Source of the DNA: DATHGT01 sp035317605
Lineage (GTDB): Bacteria; Methylomirabilota; Methylomirabilia; Rokubacteriales; CSP1-6
Assembly: GCA_035317605.1 (NCBI GenBank)
Contig: DATHGT010000388.1
Location: 1-22,826, forward strand
Direction: 5' to 3'
Length of the DNA stretch: 22,826 bases
Shown: positions 14,805 to 22,546 of the stretch, one piece after another
How the letters are laid out: each line of letters begins with the position of its first letter
How positions within the stretch are numbered: the first letter of the stretch is position 1
Position numbers and translations under genes: made by a program
Notes under the pieces: model-generated
What the model was told of the DNA's origin: nothing
Databases searched by the model: none
Seen by the model: only the letters and a program-made list of their open reading frames with translations

Positions 14805-17258
14805 ATGCGACGTATCACGGCTTCGGTAACCACGGGCTTCCTGGTGCTCCTGGCCATCGCCTCGGCCGCGCAGGCGCAGACGCGCGGGGGGTTCGACGCC
14901 AAGGGTCACCTGACCATGCATGGAACCCCGCGCTTCGTGCTCGGCGTCTACGATTCGGGAGGCGCCTACTCGACGGACCCCGCGAAGTGGGAGCAGCAGA
15001 TTTTTTCCCCGACCGGCGACCGCGGGCTCCAGGGCTTCTCGCTGAACGTGTACCTGAACTACTGGCTCGGCAACATGCCGATCGGCCCGACCAACGCCCT
15101 GCTCGACGTGTTGGCCAATCACGGCATGATGTACCTCCAAACCGGTAACTGTTTCGACGACGGCGGGTGGACGCGGTACGGCGCCAATTCGTTCTCGATC
15201 ATGAGCCAAAGCTATGTCCAGCAGTTCTCCCAGCACCCCGCCGCCCTCGGCTACTACATCATGGACGAGTGCGTCGACTCGCTGGTCGGGGAGACCACGA
15301 GCCACCACCAGCAGCTCAAGTCCTGGGACCCCCAGGGCGTGACGTTCGCCGCCAACCTGGCCGCCGGGTACCGCGACCCCGCGCTGTGGACCGACGCCGC
15401 CGACATCATGGGCACCGATCCCTATCCGCTCTACGGCAAGGAGCCGGCGGCGGGCTACACGCACTTCGTGGTGGCCGACTTCGTCTCGAAGCTGCGCGCG
15501 GTGTCCAAGCCGAACCGGCCGGTGTGGTCGGTGCTCCAGTTCTTCAAGTTCACCTCGGAATCGCGGGTGCCCACCGCCGACGAGCTGCGGGCCCACGCGG
15601 TGATGTCGATCGTGGAAGGCGCGCAGGGCATCTTCTGGTGGGACATCGGGACCAACGGCGTGCGCAGCGGAACCGACGCGGCCACGGTCTCGACGGCCAT
15701 GAGCAACCTCAAGGCCCTCACCAACGAGCTGGCCTCACTCGAGCCCGCGTTGCTGGCCGATCCCGCGCCGGCGGCGCTCGTGGGGAACTCGACGAAGTTC
15801 GCCGATCCCATCGCCGGCCGCATCGGACAGCTCACGCACAACATCGCGGTCGAGTGGCTCTACTCGCGCAAGGAGTGGTATCAGGCGGAGCTGGCCGCGC
15901 TCCGGGCGGGCAACACCTCGAAGTCGGGCGGCTTGCTGGACGGCGCGGCCAACGTCCGGACGCTCGTGAAAGTGGTCAACGGCGTCGGCTACGTGTTCGC
16001 CTACAACTACACCAACGCCCCGCAGCCGGTGACGTTCACGTGGCAGAGCGCGCCCTCGAGCGTCACGGAATCCAGGACCGGGCAGACGTTCCAGGTGAGC
16101 GGGTCGTCCTGGGGCGACACGTTCGGCCCGTATCAGGCGCGGGTCTACGTCCTCAACGGCGCCGGCGGGACTCCGACCACTCCGCCGCCGACTCCGCCGG
16201 CTCCGCCGACGCCGGTCGAAGCGCTCGCGCTGTCGTTCACGAACCCGACCAGCGGGGCCACGGTGAGCGGCTCCGCCACCGTCAGCCTCAGCGCCACCGG
16301 CGGCAGCGGCTACAACTTCTCGGTCAAGGTCGACGGCGCGACCGTGTACTCCGGCGCCAACCCGAGCTTCAGCTGGAACACGGGCAGCGTCGCCAACGGC
16401 TCGCGCGCGCTGACGGCGACGGTGACGGACGCGCAGAACCGCTCGGCCAGCGCGAGCCGGACCGTGAACGTGTCGAACACGACCACGCCGCCACCGACGA
16501 CCCCGCCGCCCACGACGCCGCCACCGACGACAGGCGCGGGCTTCACGGTGTCCTTCAGCTATCCGGGCACCGACGCCATCGTGAATGGAAGCCAGAGCGT
16601 GGGCCTGGCGACGACGGCCACGTGGGGACAGACCAAGACCATCACCCTCTCGGTCGACGGCACCGTGATCACGAGCGAGAGCGTGAGCGGGACCACGCTC
16701 TGGTCCACGTGGGACACCACCAAGGTGCCTGACGGTGCGCGAACCCTCACCGCGAGCGTGACCATGAACGGCCAGACGGCCACGACCACGCTGCCGGTGA
16801 AGGTGGCCAATCGCCTGGTGGCCGTCAACCTCACGGTCGGCTCCGCCGGGTTGAAGTCCGGCGGGAAGTCTTCGCTCAGCGCGGTCGTCAACAATCCGGG
16901 CGCTCCCGTCCGGGCCGACATCTACCTCGGGATCCTGCTCCCGCCCGCGGCCGGCCCCGGCCTCGGTTGCCCGCGCGGAGACGCGGTCGCCTTCGCCACG
17001 GGCGGCTCGTCGGGTTTCACCGTCCGCTGTGCCTCGGCGTCGCCCGCGACGTTTCCTCGCTTCGCCGCCGGGTACGCCGTTCCCGGTGGGGCCCCGGTCA
17101 ATCTCCCTGACTTCTTCGCGCTGGATTGGCCCTCGTCCTCGAGCGGCGCTCACGTCGTCTTCATGAGCCTCGCGGCCCCGAACTCGCTGGCCGACGGGAG
17201 CCTGGACGCCGGCGACGTCATCGCGACCGATAGCAAGACCGTGACGATCAGTCCTTGA
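14805..17258 (+). CDS. Large secreted glycosidase-like protein with Ig-like domains
   Basis: The protein has 817 residues. A Sec signal peptide ends AQA-QT (cut after about residue 24). Residues about 28-310 look like a TIM-barrel glycoside hydrolase: RFVLGVYDSGG, NVYLNYWLGN, GYYIMDECVD with E155 as the likely acid/base at the end of a beta strand, IMGTDPYPLY, and EGAQGIFWWDIG near the last strand. A small beta domain follows (about 385-450). A proline/threonine linker leads to an Ig-like domain (about 472-557), a second PT linker (TTPPP repeats, 559-576), another Ig-like domain (578-670) and a final ~145-residue beta domain with two cysteines. It is probably exported to the periplasm or cell surface to cut or bind a polysaccharide. 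I cannot name its GH family or substrate. No sorting tail (PEP-CTERM or LPXTG) is seen. GGGGGACGGG precedes the ATG. Confidence 0.75.
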   Translation: MRRITASVTTGFLVLLAIASAAQAQTRGGFDAKGHLTMHGTPRFVLGVYDSGGAYSTDPAKWEQQIFSPTGDRGLQGFSLNVYLNYWLGNMPIGPTNALLDVLANHGMMYLQTGNCFDDGGWTRYGANSFSIMSQSYVQQFSQHPAALGYYIMDECVDSLVGETTSHHQQLKSWDPQGVTFAANLAAGYRDPALWTDAADIMGTDPYPLYGKEPAAGYTHFVVADFVSKLRAVSKPNRPVWSVLQFFKFTSESRVPTADELRAHAVMSIVEGAQGIFWWDIGTNGVRSGTDAATVSTAMSNLKALTNELASLEPALLADPAPAALVGNSTKFADPIAGRIGQLTHNIAVEWLYSRKEWYQAELAALRAGNTSKSGGLLDGAANVRTLVKVVNGVGYVFAYNYTNAPQPVTFTWQSAPSSVTESRTGQTFQVSGSSWGDTFGPYQARVYVLNGAGGTPTTPPPTPPAPPTPVEALALSFTNPTSGATVSGSATVSLSATGGSGYNFSVKVDGATVYSGANPSFSWNTGSVANGSRALTATVTDAQNRSASASRTVNVSNTTTPPPTTPPPTTPPPTTGAGFTVSFSYPGTDAIVNGSQSVGLATTATWGQTKTITLSVDGTVITSESVSGTTLWSTWDTTKVPDGARTLTASVTMNGQTATTTLPVKVANRLVAVNLTVGSAGLKSGGKSSLSAVVNNPGAPVRADIYLGILLPPAAGPGLGCPRGDAVAFATGGSSGFTVRCASASPATFPRFAAGYAVPGGAPVNLPDFFALDWPSSSSGAHVVFMSLAAPNSLADGSLDAGDVIATDSKTVTISP

Positions 17259-17311
17259 TTGGTTACATGGGGGGGATTGGTTACATGGGGGGCCCCTACG
17301 GCTCCCCCCAT
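17257..17311. repeat. 18-bp tandem repeat overlapping a stop codon, followed by a G/C hairpin
   Basis: GATTGGTTACATGGGGGG occurs twice without a mismatch at 17257-17274 and 17275-17292. The first copy overlaps the TGA stop (17256-17258) of the glycosidase gene. The second copy's ATGGGGGG (17285-17292) pairs with CCCCCCAT (17304-17311) across an 11-nt loop. No T-run follows. The hairpin could stabilise the 3' end of the message or help termination; the tandem copy could be slippage or a remnant of an inserted repeat family. The rest of the gap to 17513 shows nothing else. Confidence 0.7.
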
Positions 17312-17513
17312 ACCCCCCCAACGCGCGGGGTGTATCGAGCCGTACGGCGTTTCCCCCGATCCCCGCGCGCCCAAACCACCTCCTCGACATTGCGTCTGCA
17401 GGGGGTTACCCACAAGCGGTAGCGGGATACCGCCGGGTGTCGAAATCGACCGTCCGCGGGCGATGCTCGGCGGTTGATTGGTGCGGTACGAATTTTGCGC
17501 TGATCTCCTTCAT

Positions 17514-18239
17514 ATGGCGCATGCCTCGATCGCCGAGCTTCGGCGGATCGCCCAGCCGCGCGAGTACAGTCCGAGCGCCACCGACCGGCCGTACCGCGCG
17601 GTCTCGATCTTCCTCTCGCTGCCGCTGGCCCGCGCCGGGGCGACCCCGAACGGGATCACGATCGCGTGGATCCTGGTCGGCCTGATCGGCGTGGCGGCCT
17701 TCCTGGTGGAGGGCTGGGCCGCGCACGTGGTCGGCGCCCTGCTACTCCAACTCTCGTACCTGCTCGACTTCGTCGATGGTGAGGTCGCGCGGCTGACCGA
17801 TCGCCGCTCGCTCACCGGTGGCTTCCTCGATCTGCTCGGCCACGGGGTGATCAAGGCGAGCCTGCCGCTGGCGGTGGGCGCGGCGGCCAGCTGGCAGACC
17901 GGCTACACGCCGCTGGCCGTGGCGGGCGGTGTCGCCGCGGTGGTGATCGTTGTGGGCGACACGCTGCGCTTCTACGCCGCCTGCACCATCAACGAGCTGT
18001 CGGGCGGCGATCTCGGACACACGGTCGTTCCCCTCGATCGCCGCGGCGCGCGCAAGCCGACGCTCATGAGGATCGTCGCCACCGCGTTCGATCTGAGCTT
18101 CGAGTCGCCGGGCCTCTACGGCCTGGCCGTCGTGGCCGCGCTCGTCGACCGGCTGGACGTGCTCACGGTCTACTGGGCGGTCGGCGGTCTCACCTGGTTC
18201 TGTGTCCGCGCCTCCACATACTGCCGGCGGATGGCCTGA
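17514..18239 (+). CDS. CDP-alcohol phosphatidyltransferase family protein with a D-to-H active-site change
   Basis: The protein has 241 residues from ATG 17514; TTG 17478 or GTG 17481 would add a short polar N-terminus without a better ribosome site. About six hydrophobic segments span the membrane. The family motif is D-x2-D-G-x2-A-R-x8-G-x3-D-x3-D. Here D85, D88, G89, A92-R93, G102 and D106 are in place, but position 110 is histidine (DFVDGEVAR then GGFLDLLGH). The fourth aspartate is thought to act as the base that activates the alcohol, so histidine could replace it or the substrate may differ. These enzymes join CDP-diacylglycerol or a CDP-alcohol to an alcohol head group (serine, glycerol phosphate, inositol phosphate). 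The product is unknown. A methyltransferase gene follows after 17 nt. Confidence 0.85.
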   Translation: MAHASIAELRRIAQPREYSPSATDRPYRAVSIFLSLPLARAGATPNGITIAWILVGLIGVAAFLVEGWAAHVVGALLLQLSYLLDFVDGEVARLTDRRSLTGGFLDLLGHGVIKASLPLAVGAAASWQTGYTPLAVAGGVAAVVIVVGDTLRFYAACTINELSGGDLGHTVVPLDRRGARKPTLMRIVATAFDLSFESPGLYGLAVVAALVDRLDVLTVYWAVGGLTWFCVRASTYCRRMA

Positions 18240-18256
18240 CCGGCGAGGAGAACGAG

Positions 18257-19117
18257 ATGCTCTACGGGGCGGAGAAAGCCTGGGGCGAGGCGGACTGGAA
18301 GCGCCGGCTCGGCTATCGGTGGCTCGGCGAGCTGCACATTCCCGGCAGGCTCCGGAGCTGGCTCATCGTCCGGGCGCTGCGCCGGCTCGGCTGCTGGGAT
18401 CGCCGCCCGCGCGCGCTCTACGACGCCGGCGGCGGCGAGGGGGCCTTCGCGCTGCACGTGGCGCGGCGCTTTCCCGCCTGGCGCGTGGTGATCGCCGACA
18501 ACGAGGCGCGGACCATCGAGCGCGCGCTGCGCATCAAGCGCGCGCTCGGCCTCGACAATCTCGAGATCCGCGAGGTCGACCTCCGCGAGCCCGGCGACGA
18601 GAATCTCTATGACGTGGTCGTGTGCGCCGACGTCCTCGAGCACATCGAGGAGGACGATCGCGTTGTCCGGCACCTCGCGCGCGCGCTCAAGCCCGGCGGC
18701 GTGCTGCTGGTCACCTCGCCGAGCGTGCCTCAGCCCAAGCACCTGTCGCTGGTGAAGTGGCGCGAGCGCCGGATCGGCTTCGACCCCAGCGACTACGGTC
18801 ACGTCCGCGACGGATACTCCGAGGATCGGCTGCGCGAGATGTTCGAGAGCGCCGGGCTCAGCGTGGAATCCGTGCGCCGCACCTTCGGGCCAGCCGGGAC
18901 CTTCATGTTCGACCTGTTCTTCGTCACCGGCGATAACCGGCCGCATCCGCTCGTGTACCTGGCGCTCTTCCCGCTCTACATGCTGCTGGCCGCGGCGGAC
19001 GTGCTGATCCCGGCGCGAACCGGGGCCGCGGTGATGGGTATCGCCCGCAAAACCGGCCAGGGTGCTCGGGCGCCCGAGGCCGAGGGAGCTTCGATCCGCG
19101 CCGAGTCGATGGTCTAA
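18257..19117 (+). CDS. Class I SAM-dependent methyltransferase
   Basis: The protein has 286 residues. The ATG has GAGGAG 8 nt upstream. Motif I is LYDAGGGEGAFAL, motif II ends in IADNEA, and the post-motifs VVVCADVLEHIEEDD and LKPGGVLLVTSP identify the Methyltransf_11/23 type. The region FDPSDYGHVRDGYSEDRLREMFESAGL is typical of small-molecule or lipid methyltransferases. Near the C-terminus, HPLVYLALFPLYMLLAAADVL is hydrophobic enough to be a membrane anchor or membrane-lying helix. Together with the upstream phosphatidyltransferase this suggests methylation of a lipid or lipid-linked glycan, but it could equally act on another envelope substrate. serC follows after 8 nt. Confidence 0.87.
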   Translation: MLYGAEKAWGEADWKRRLGYRWLGELHIPGRLRSWLIVRALRRLGCWDRRPRALYDAGGGEGAFALHVARRFPAWRVVIADNEARTIERALRIKRALGLDNLEIREVDLREPGDENLYDVVVCADVLEHIEEDDRVVRHLARALKPGGVLLVTSPSVPQPKHLSLVKWRERRIGFDPSDYGHVRDGYSEDRLREMFESAGLSVESVRRTFGPAGTFMFDLFFVTGDNRPHPLVYLALFPLYMLLAAADVLIPARTGAAVMGIARKTGQGARAPEAEGASIRAESMV

Positions 19118-19118
19118 T
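19113..19118 (+). promoter_or_regulatory. Weak -10 candidate before serC
   Basis: TCTAAT ends 7 nt before the serC ATG at 19126 and overlaps the stop codon of the methyltransferase. It lacks the usual A at the second position but otherwise fits the leaderless geometry seen elsewhere in the window. serC has no clear Shine-Dalgarno sequence of its own. It may equally be read from the upstream operon promoter. Confidence 0.25.
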
Positions 19119-19125
19119 TGGCTGG

Positions 19126-20295
19126 ATGGCCAGCAAGCCCTCGACGCGGCCGCGCGTGCCGCACTTCTCGTCCGGTCCCTGCGCCAAGCGCCCGGGCTGG
19201 ACGCTCCAGGCGCTCGACGGCGCGCTCGTCGGCAGGTCGCACCGGTCGAAGGCGGGCAAGGCGAGGATCGCGCGCGCGATCGATCTGACCCGCGAAGTGC
19301 TCCGGGTGCCCGCGGAGTTTCGCGTCGGCGTGGTGCCCGCGTCCGACACCGGCGCGGTCGAGATGGCGCTGTGGTCGCTGCTCGGCCCGCGCGGCGTCGA
19401 CGTGCTCGCCTGGGAGAGCTTCGGCGAGGGCTGGGTGACCGACGTCACCCGGCAGCTTCGACTCGAAGACGTGCGCGTCATGAAGGCGCCCTACGGCGAG
19501 CTGCCCGATCTCGAGCGCGTCGACTTCGCGCGCGACGTGGTCTTCACGTGGAACGGCACGACCTCCGGTGTGCGCGTGCCCGATGGGGCGTGGATCCCCG
19601 ACGATCGCGAGGGCCTCACGATCTGCGACGCCACGTCGGCGGCGTTCGTCCAGGCGCTGCCGTGGGCCAAGCTCGACGTGGTGACCTTCTCCTGGCAGAA
19701 GGCGCTGGGCGGCGAGGCTGGCCACGGCATGCTGGTGCTGGGCCCGCGCGCCGCGGCCCGGCTCGCGAGCTACACGCCCGCGTGGCCGCTGCCGAAGATC
19801 TTCCGCATGACCAAAGGTGAGGGTCTCGACGAGGCGCTCTTCCGGGGCGAGACCATCAACACGCCGTCGATGCTGTGCGTCGAGGACTATCTCGACGCGC
19901 TGGCCTGGGCGAAATCGGCGGGCGGCCTCGAAGGGTTGATGGCCCGCGCCGACGCGAACCTCGCGATCGTGGCGACGTGGGAGGCGCCCACGCCGTGGGC
20001 GGCGTTCCTCGCCCGGGATCCCGCCACGCGCTCGAACACGTCCGTGTGCCTGGAGATCGTCGACCCGACGATCAAGGCGCTCTCCGCCGACGCCCGCGCC
20101 GCGTTCGTGGCGGCTCTCGCGGCCAAGCTCGAGAACGAAGGCGTGGCCTTCGACGTCGCCGGCCATCGCGACGCGCCGCCGAACCTTCGCATCTGGTGCG
20201 GCGCCACGGTGGAGTCCTCCGACGTCGAAGCGCTGTTGCCGTGGCTCGACTGGGCCTTCGCCGAGGCCCTGGCCGAACTGGGAAGGAACACCTGA
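19126..20295 (+). CDS. serC: Phosphoserine aminotransferase (Methanosarcina-type SerC)
   Basis: The protein has 389 residues, the length of this subtype. It is a fold-type I PLP enzyme with the cofactor lysine K192 in FSWQKALGGEAGHGM and the pyridine-ring aspartate D168 in ICDATSA. The phosphate-binding start is FSSGPCAKRPGW, with GRSHRSKAGK at 36-45 and WNGTTSGVRVPDG at 142-154. It converts 3-phosphohydroxypyruvate and glutamate to O-phosphoserine and 2-oxoglutarate, the second step of serine synthesis, in the cytoplasm. serA, the first step, follows 4 nt after its stop. The third enzyme (SerB) is not in the window; neither HAD protein here resembles SerB. Confidence 0.93.
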   Translation: MASKPSTRPRVPHFSSGPCAKRPGWTLQALDGALVGRSHRSKAGKARIARAIDLTREVLRVPAEFRVGVVPASDTGAVEMALWSLLGPRGVDVLAWESFGEGWVTDVTRQLRLEDVRVMKAPYGELPDLERVDFARDVVFTWNGTTSGVRVPDGAWIPDDREGLTICDATSAAFVQALPWAKLDVVTFSWQKALGGEAGHGMLVLGPRAAARLASYTPAWPLPKIFRMTKGEGLDEALFRGETINTPSMLCVEDYLDALAWAKSAGGLEGLMARADANLAIVATWEAPTPWAAFLARDPATRSNTSVCLEIVDPTIKALSADARAAFVAALAAKLENEGVAFDVAGHRDAPPNLRIWCGATVESSDVEALLPWLDWAFAEALAELGRNT

Positions 20296-20299
20296 CGCC

Positions 20300-21880
20300 A
20301 TGCCCCCTCGCGTCCTCATCGCCGACAACCTATCGACCACGGCCGTGCAGGTCTTCCGTGACCGTGGGATCGACACCGACGTCCAGACCGGTCTCCGCCC
20401 CGAGCAGTTGCTCGAGATCATCGGCCGCTACGACGGGCTCGCCGTGCGCTCCGCCACCCGCGTCACGCCCGAGGTGATCGCCGCCGGCGAGCGGCTGAAG
20501 GTGATCGGCCGGGCCGGGATTGGCGTCGACAACATCGACGTGGCCGCCGCTACCGCCCGCGGCGTGATCGTGATGAACACGCCCTTCGGCAACTCGATCA
20601 CCGCGGCCGAGCACACGATCGCGCTGATGCTGGCCCTGGCCCGGCAGATCCCGCAGGCCGATCGCTCGACCCAGGCCGGCCAGTGGGAGAAGAACCGATT
20701 CATCGGCGTGGAGCTGACGTCGAAGACGCTCGGCATCATCGGCTGCGGCAACGTCGGCTCGATCGTGGCCGACCGCGCTCAGGGACTGCGCATGAAGGTG
20801 ATCGCGTACGATCCCTATCTCTCGCCCGAGCGGGCCGTCGACCTTGGGATCGAGAAGGTGGAGCTGGACGAGCTGCTCGCGCGCGCGGACTTCATCTCGC
20901 TGCACACCCCGCTGACCGACCGGACGCGTCATCTCCTGGACGCCGTGAGCCTGGCCAAGACGCGCCGCGGCGTCCGCATCGTCAACTGCGCGCGCGGCGG
21001 TCTGGTTGACGAGCACGCGCTGCGCCAGGCCCTCGACTCCGGCCACGTGGCCGGTGCCGCCTTCGACGTGTTCACGACCGAGCCCGCCCACGAGAACCCG
21101 CTGTTCGGCCATCCCAACGTGGTGTGCACGCCGCACCTCGGCGCCGCCACCCGCGAGGCCCAGGAGAACGTGGCGCTGCAGATCGCCGAGCAGATGTCGG
21201 ACTATCTCCTGCGCGGGGCCATCGCCAACGCCGTGAACTTTCCGTCGATCAGCGCCGAGGAGGCCCCGAAGCTCCGGCCGTTCGTCGATCTCGCCGAGAA
21301 GCTCGGCTCGTTCGTGGGGCAGCTCACCGAGACCAGCGTGAGGGCGCTGCGCATCACCTACGAAGGGCAGGTGGCGCAGATGAACACGAAGGCGCTGACC
21401 TCGGCGGTGCTGGCCGGCCTGCTGCGCCCCGTGCTGCAGTCCGTCAACGTGGTGTCGGCCCCGAGCGTGGCCCGCGAGCGCGGCATCGTGCTGGAGGAAA
21501 CGACGCGGGAAGCCCAGGGCGACTACGACAGCCTGATCACGCTCGACGTGCGGACCGAGCGGCACGACCGCCTCGTGGCCGGCACGGTCTACGCCGATGG
21601 TCGCCCGCGCATGGTCAACATCAACGGCATCCGCATGGACGCCGGCTTCGCGCCCTCGATGATCTACGTGGCCAACATCGACAAGCCCGGCTTCATCGGC
21701 GAATTCGGGACCACCCTCGGCGCCGCCGACATCAACATCGCGACCTTCCACGTCGGCCGCGCCGAGCCCGGTGGTAACGCGATCACCCTCGTCGAGATCG
21801 ACGGCGAGCTCCCCCCCGACGTCCTGGCGCGAGTCCAGTCACTTCCCCGCGTTCAGCAGGTCAAACCGCTCCGCTTCTAA
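20300..21880 (+). CDS. serA: D-3-phosphoglycerate dehydrogenase
   Basis: The protein has 526 residues, the long type I form. The catalytic domain begins MPPRVLIADNLS; the NAD-binding loop is GIIGCGNVG (145-153). Catalytic residues are R232 (NCARGGLVDE), E261 (TTEPAHENPL) and H279 (CTPHLGA). An allosteric-substrate-binding domain occupies about 315-450 and a C-terminal ACT domain about 455-526 (MIYVANIDKPGFIGEFGTTLG), which binds serine for feedback inhibition. It oxidises 3-phosphoglycerate to 3-phosphohydroxypyruvate with NAD. GGAAGGAA lies about 12 nt before the ATG, inside the end of serC. Expression is therefore expected with serC, and control by serine is built into the protein. Confidence 0.97.
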   Translation: MPPRVLIADNLSTTAVQVFRDRGIDTDVQTGLRPEQLLEIIGRYDGLAVRSATRVTPEVIAAGERLKVIGRAGIGVDNIDVAAATARGVIVMNTPFGNSITAAEHTIALMLALARQIPQADRSTQAGQWEKNRFIGVELTSKTLGIIGCGNVGSIVADRAQGLRMKVIAYDPYLSPERAVDLGIEKVELDELLARADFISLHTPLTDRTRHLLDAVSLAKTRRGVRIVNCARGGLVDEHALRQALDSGHVAGAAFDVFTTEPAHENPLFGHPNVVCTPHLGAATREAQENVALQIAEQMSDYLLRGAIANAVNFPSISAEEAPKLRPFVDLAEKLGSFVGQLTETSVRALRITYEGQVAQMNTKALTSAVLAGLLRPVLQSVNVVSAPSVARERGIVLEETTREAQGDYDSLITLDVRTERHDRLVAGTVYADGRPRMVNINGIRMDAGFAPSMIYVANIDKPGFIGEFGTTLGAADINIATFHVGRAEPGGNAITLVEIDGELPPDVLARVQSLPRVQQVKPLRF

Positions 21881-21887
21881 TCGTCAT

Positions 21888-21931
21888 CGTTCGAACGCGC
21901 GTTCTCAATTCCGACGTAACTCGAACGCGCG
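21888..21931. repeat. Short palindromes and direct repeat after serA
   Basis: CGTTCGAACG (21888-21897) and GAACGCGCGTTC (21893-21904) are overlapping perfect palindromes 8 nt after the serA stop. TCGAACGCGCG recurs at 21891-21901 and 21921-21931, 30 bp apart. There is no T-run, so a classic terminator is unlikely. The sequence is simple and GC-rich and may be only low-complexity DNA. Confidence 0.4.
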
Positions 21932-21935
21932 CGGC

Positions 21936-22077
21936 GGACGGGTCCTGGCACCGAGGTGGGCCGGCCGTGCGGGCTCCGTCACCCGTTCGCCGGAATCGCA
22001 GTGCTGCGCACTGCGGACCGGACGAAGGGGTCCCACTCCGCCCGCCCGGCCGGCCCACCCCGGTGCCACCCGTCCGG
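21936..22077. repeat. Long imperfect palindrome (about 142 bp) after serA
   Basis: The outer arms, about 21936-21974 and 22041-22077, are reverse complements apart from one 2-nt gap and about two substitutions; the core GGTGGGCCGGCC at 21955-21966 matches the complement of 22049-22060 exactly. The centre is a second perfect hairpin, CGCAGTG / CACTGCG (21997-22003 and 22009-22015) with a 5-nt loop. The part between is only loosely paired. It contains no gene. Possible roles are a transcription boundary after serA, a REP/BIME-like or MITE-like repeat, or a protein-binding cruciform. The remaining gap (22078-22308) is more AT-rich and shows no gene, RNA or clear promoter. Confidence 0.75.
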
Positions 22078-22308
22078 GAACGGTTGCATCCACCATTCTC
22101 GACGGTCCTCCGATCGCCCAACTCTTCTTCCCTTACACGGTTGGGAGTACTCGCGAAGCCGTGGCCGCGGGAGGTCGCTTCCGTCTATTACACAACGGCA
22201 GACATGGCGACAATATTCCTAGAAGGGAACTATCTCTTTTGACAAAACAAGCTGGCAGGCAGGGCAGAGTAGACGGTAGGGCTGCCGGCCTACGCGCTCG
22301 GGTCGGCG

Positions 22309-22539
22309 CTAGCTGAATCCCTCGGGCCGGAACGCCAGGTGGACCGGATCGAGCGTCGAGCCACAGACCCGGCAGGGTTCCCCCGTGCGCATCTCTGCGC
22401 GCACGGGGGGGAGTATTCGCCTCATGGCCTTGAGGGTGTCCAGCTTCGTGGCTTCGATCTTGGCCGAGATGCAACGCACGCAGGTGGGGCGCTCCAAGAT
22501 CATCGCCACGATCAGACCCACCACTCTCGCGTCGTCCAC
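22309..22539 (-). CDS. Small CxxC...CxxC protein, possible zinc-binding, unknown function
   Basis: The protein has 76 residues from GTG 22539 (DDARVVGLIVAMILERPTC); ATG 22503 would give 64. C20-V-R-C23 and C56-R-V-C59 form a four-cysteine set suited to one zinc ion. Between them lies a helical lysine-rich segment (SAKIEATKLDTLKAM) and the end reads HLAFRPEGFS. The arrangement, one CxxC behind a hydrophobic helix and a second near the end, resembles a family of small uncharacterised bacterial proteins; I cannot name it. The longer open frame upstream is arginine-rich antisense-like sequence belonging to the next small gene in another frame. The start lies 7 nt after the stop of that gene, so the two form one unit. 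Confidence 0.6.
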   Translation of the reverse strand: MDDARVVGLIVAMILERPTCVRCISAKIEATKLDTLKAMRRILPPVRAEMRTGEPCRVCGSTLDPVHLAFRPEGFS

Positions 22540-22546
22540 GTAGCCG

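Noticed and set aside
15167..16732. 521-residue and opposing 551-residue frames inside the glycosidase gene
   Set aside because: Both are compositional shadows of the secreted protein, which has a signal peptide, domains and a ribosome site.
21967..22242. 91-residue open frame across the palindrome
   Set aside because: It runs through both arms of the palindrome, has no ribosome site and shows no protein-like pattern.
22239..22244. Perfect TTGACA -35 box in the gap after serA
   Set aside because: No -10-like hexamer lies at 16-18 bp and no gene follows on the plus strand.
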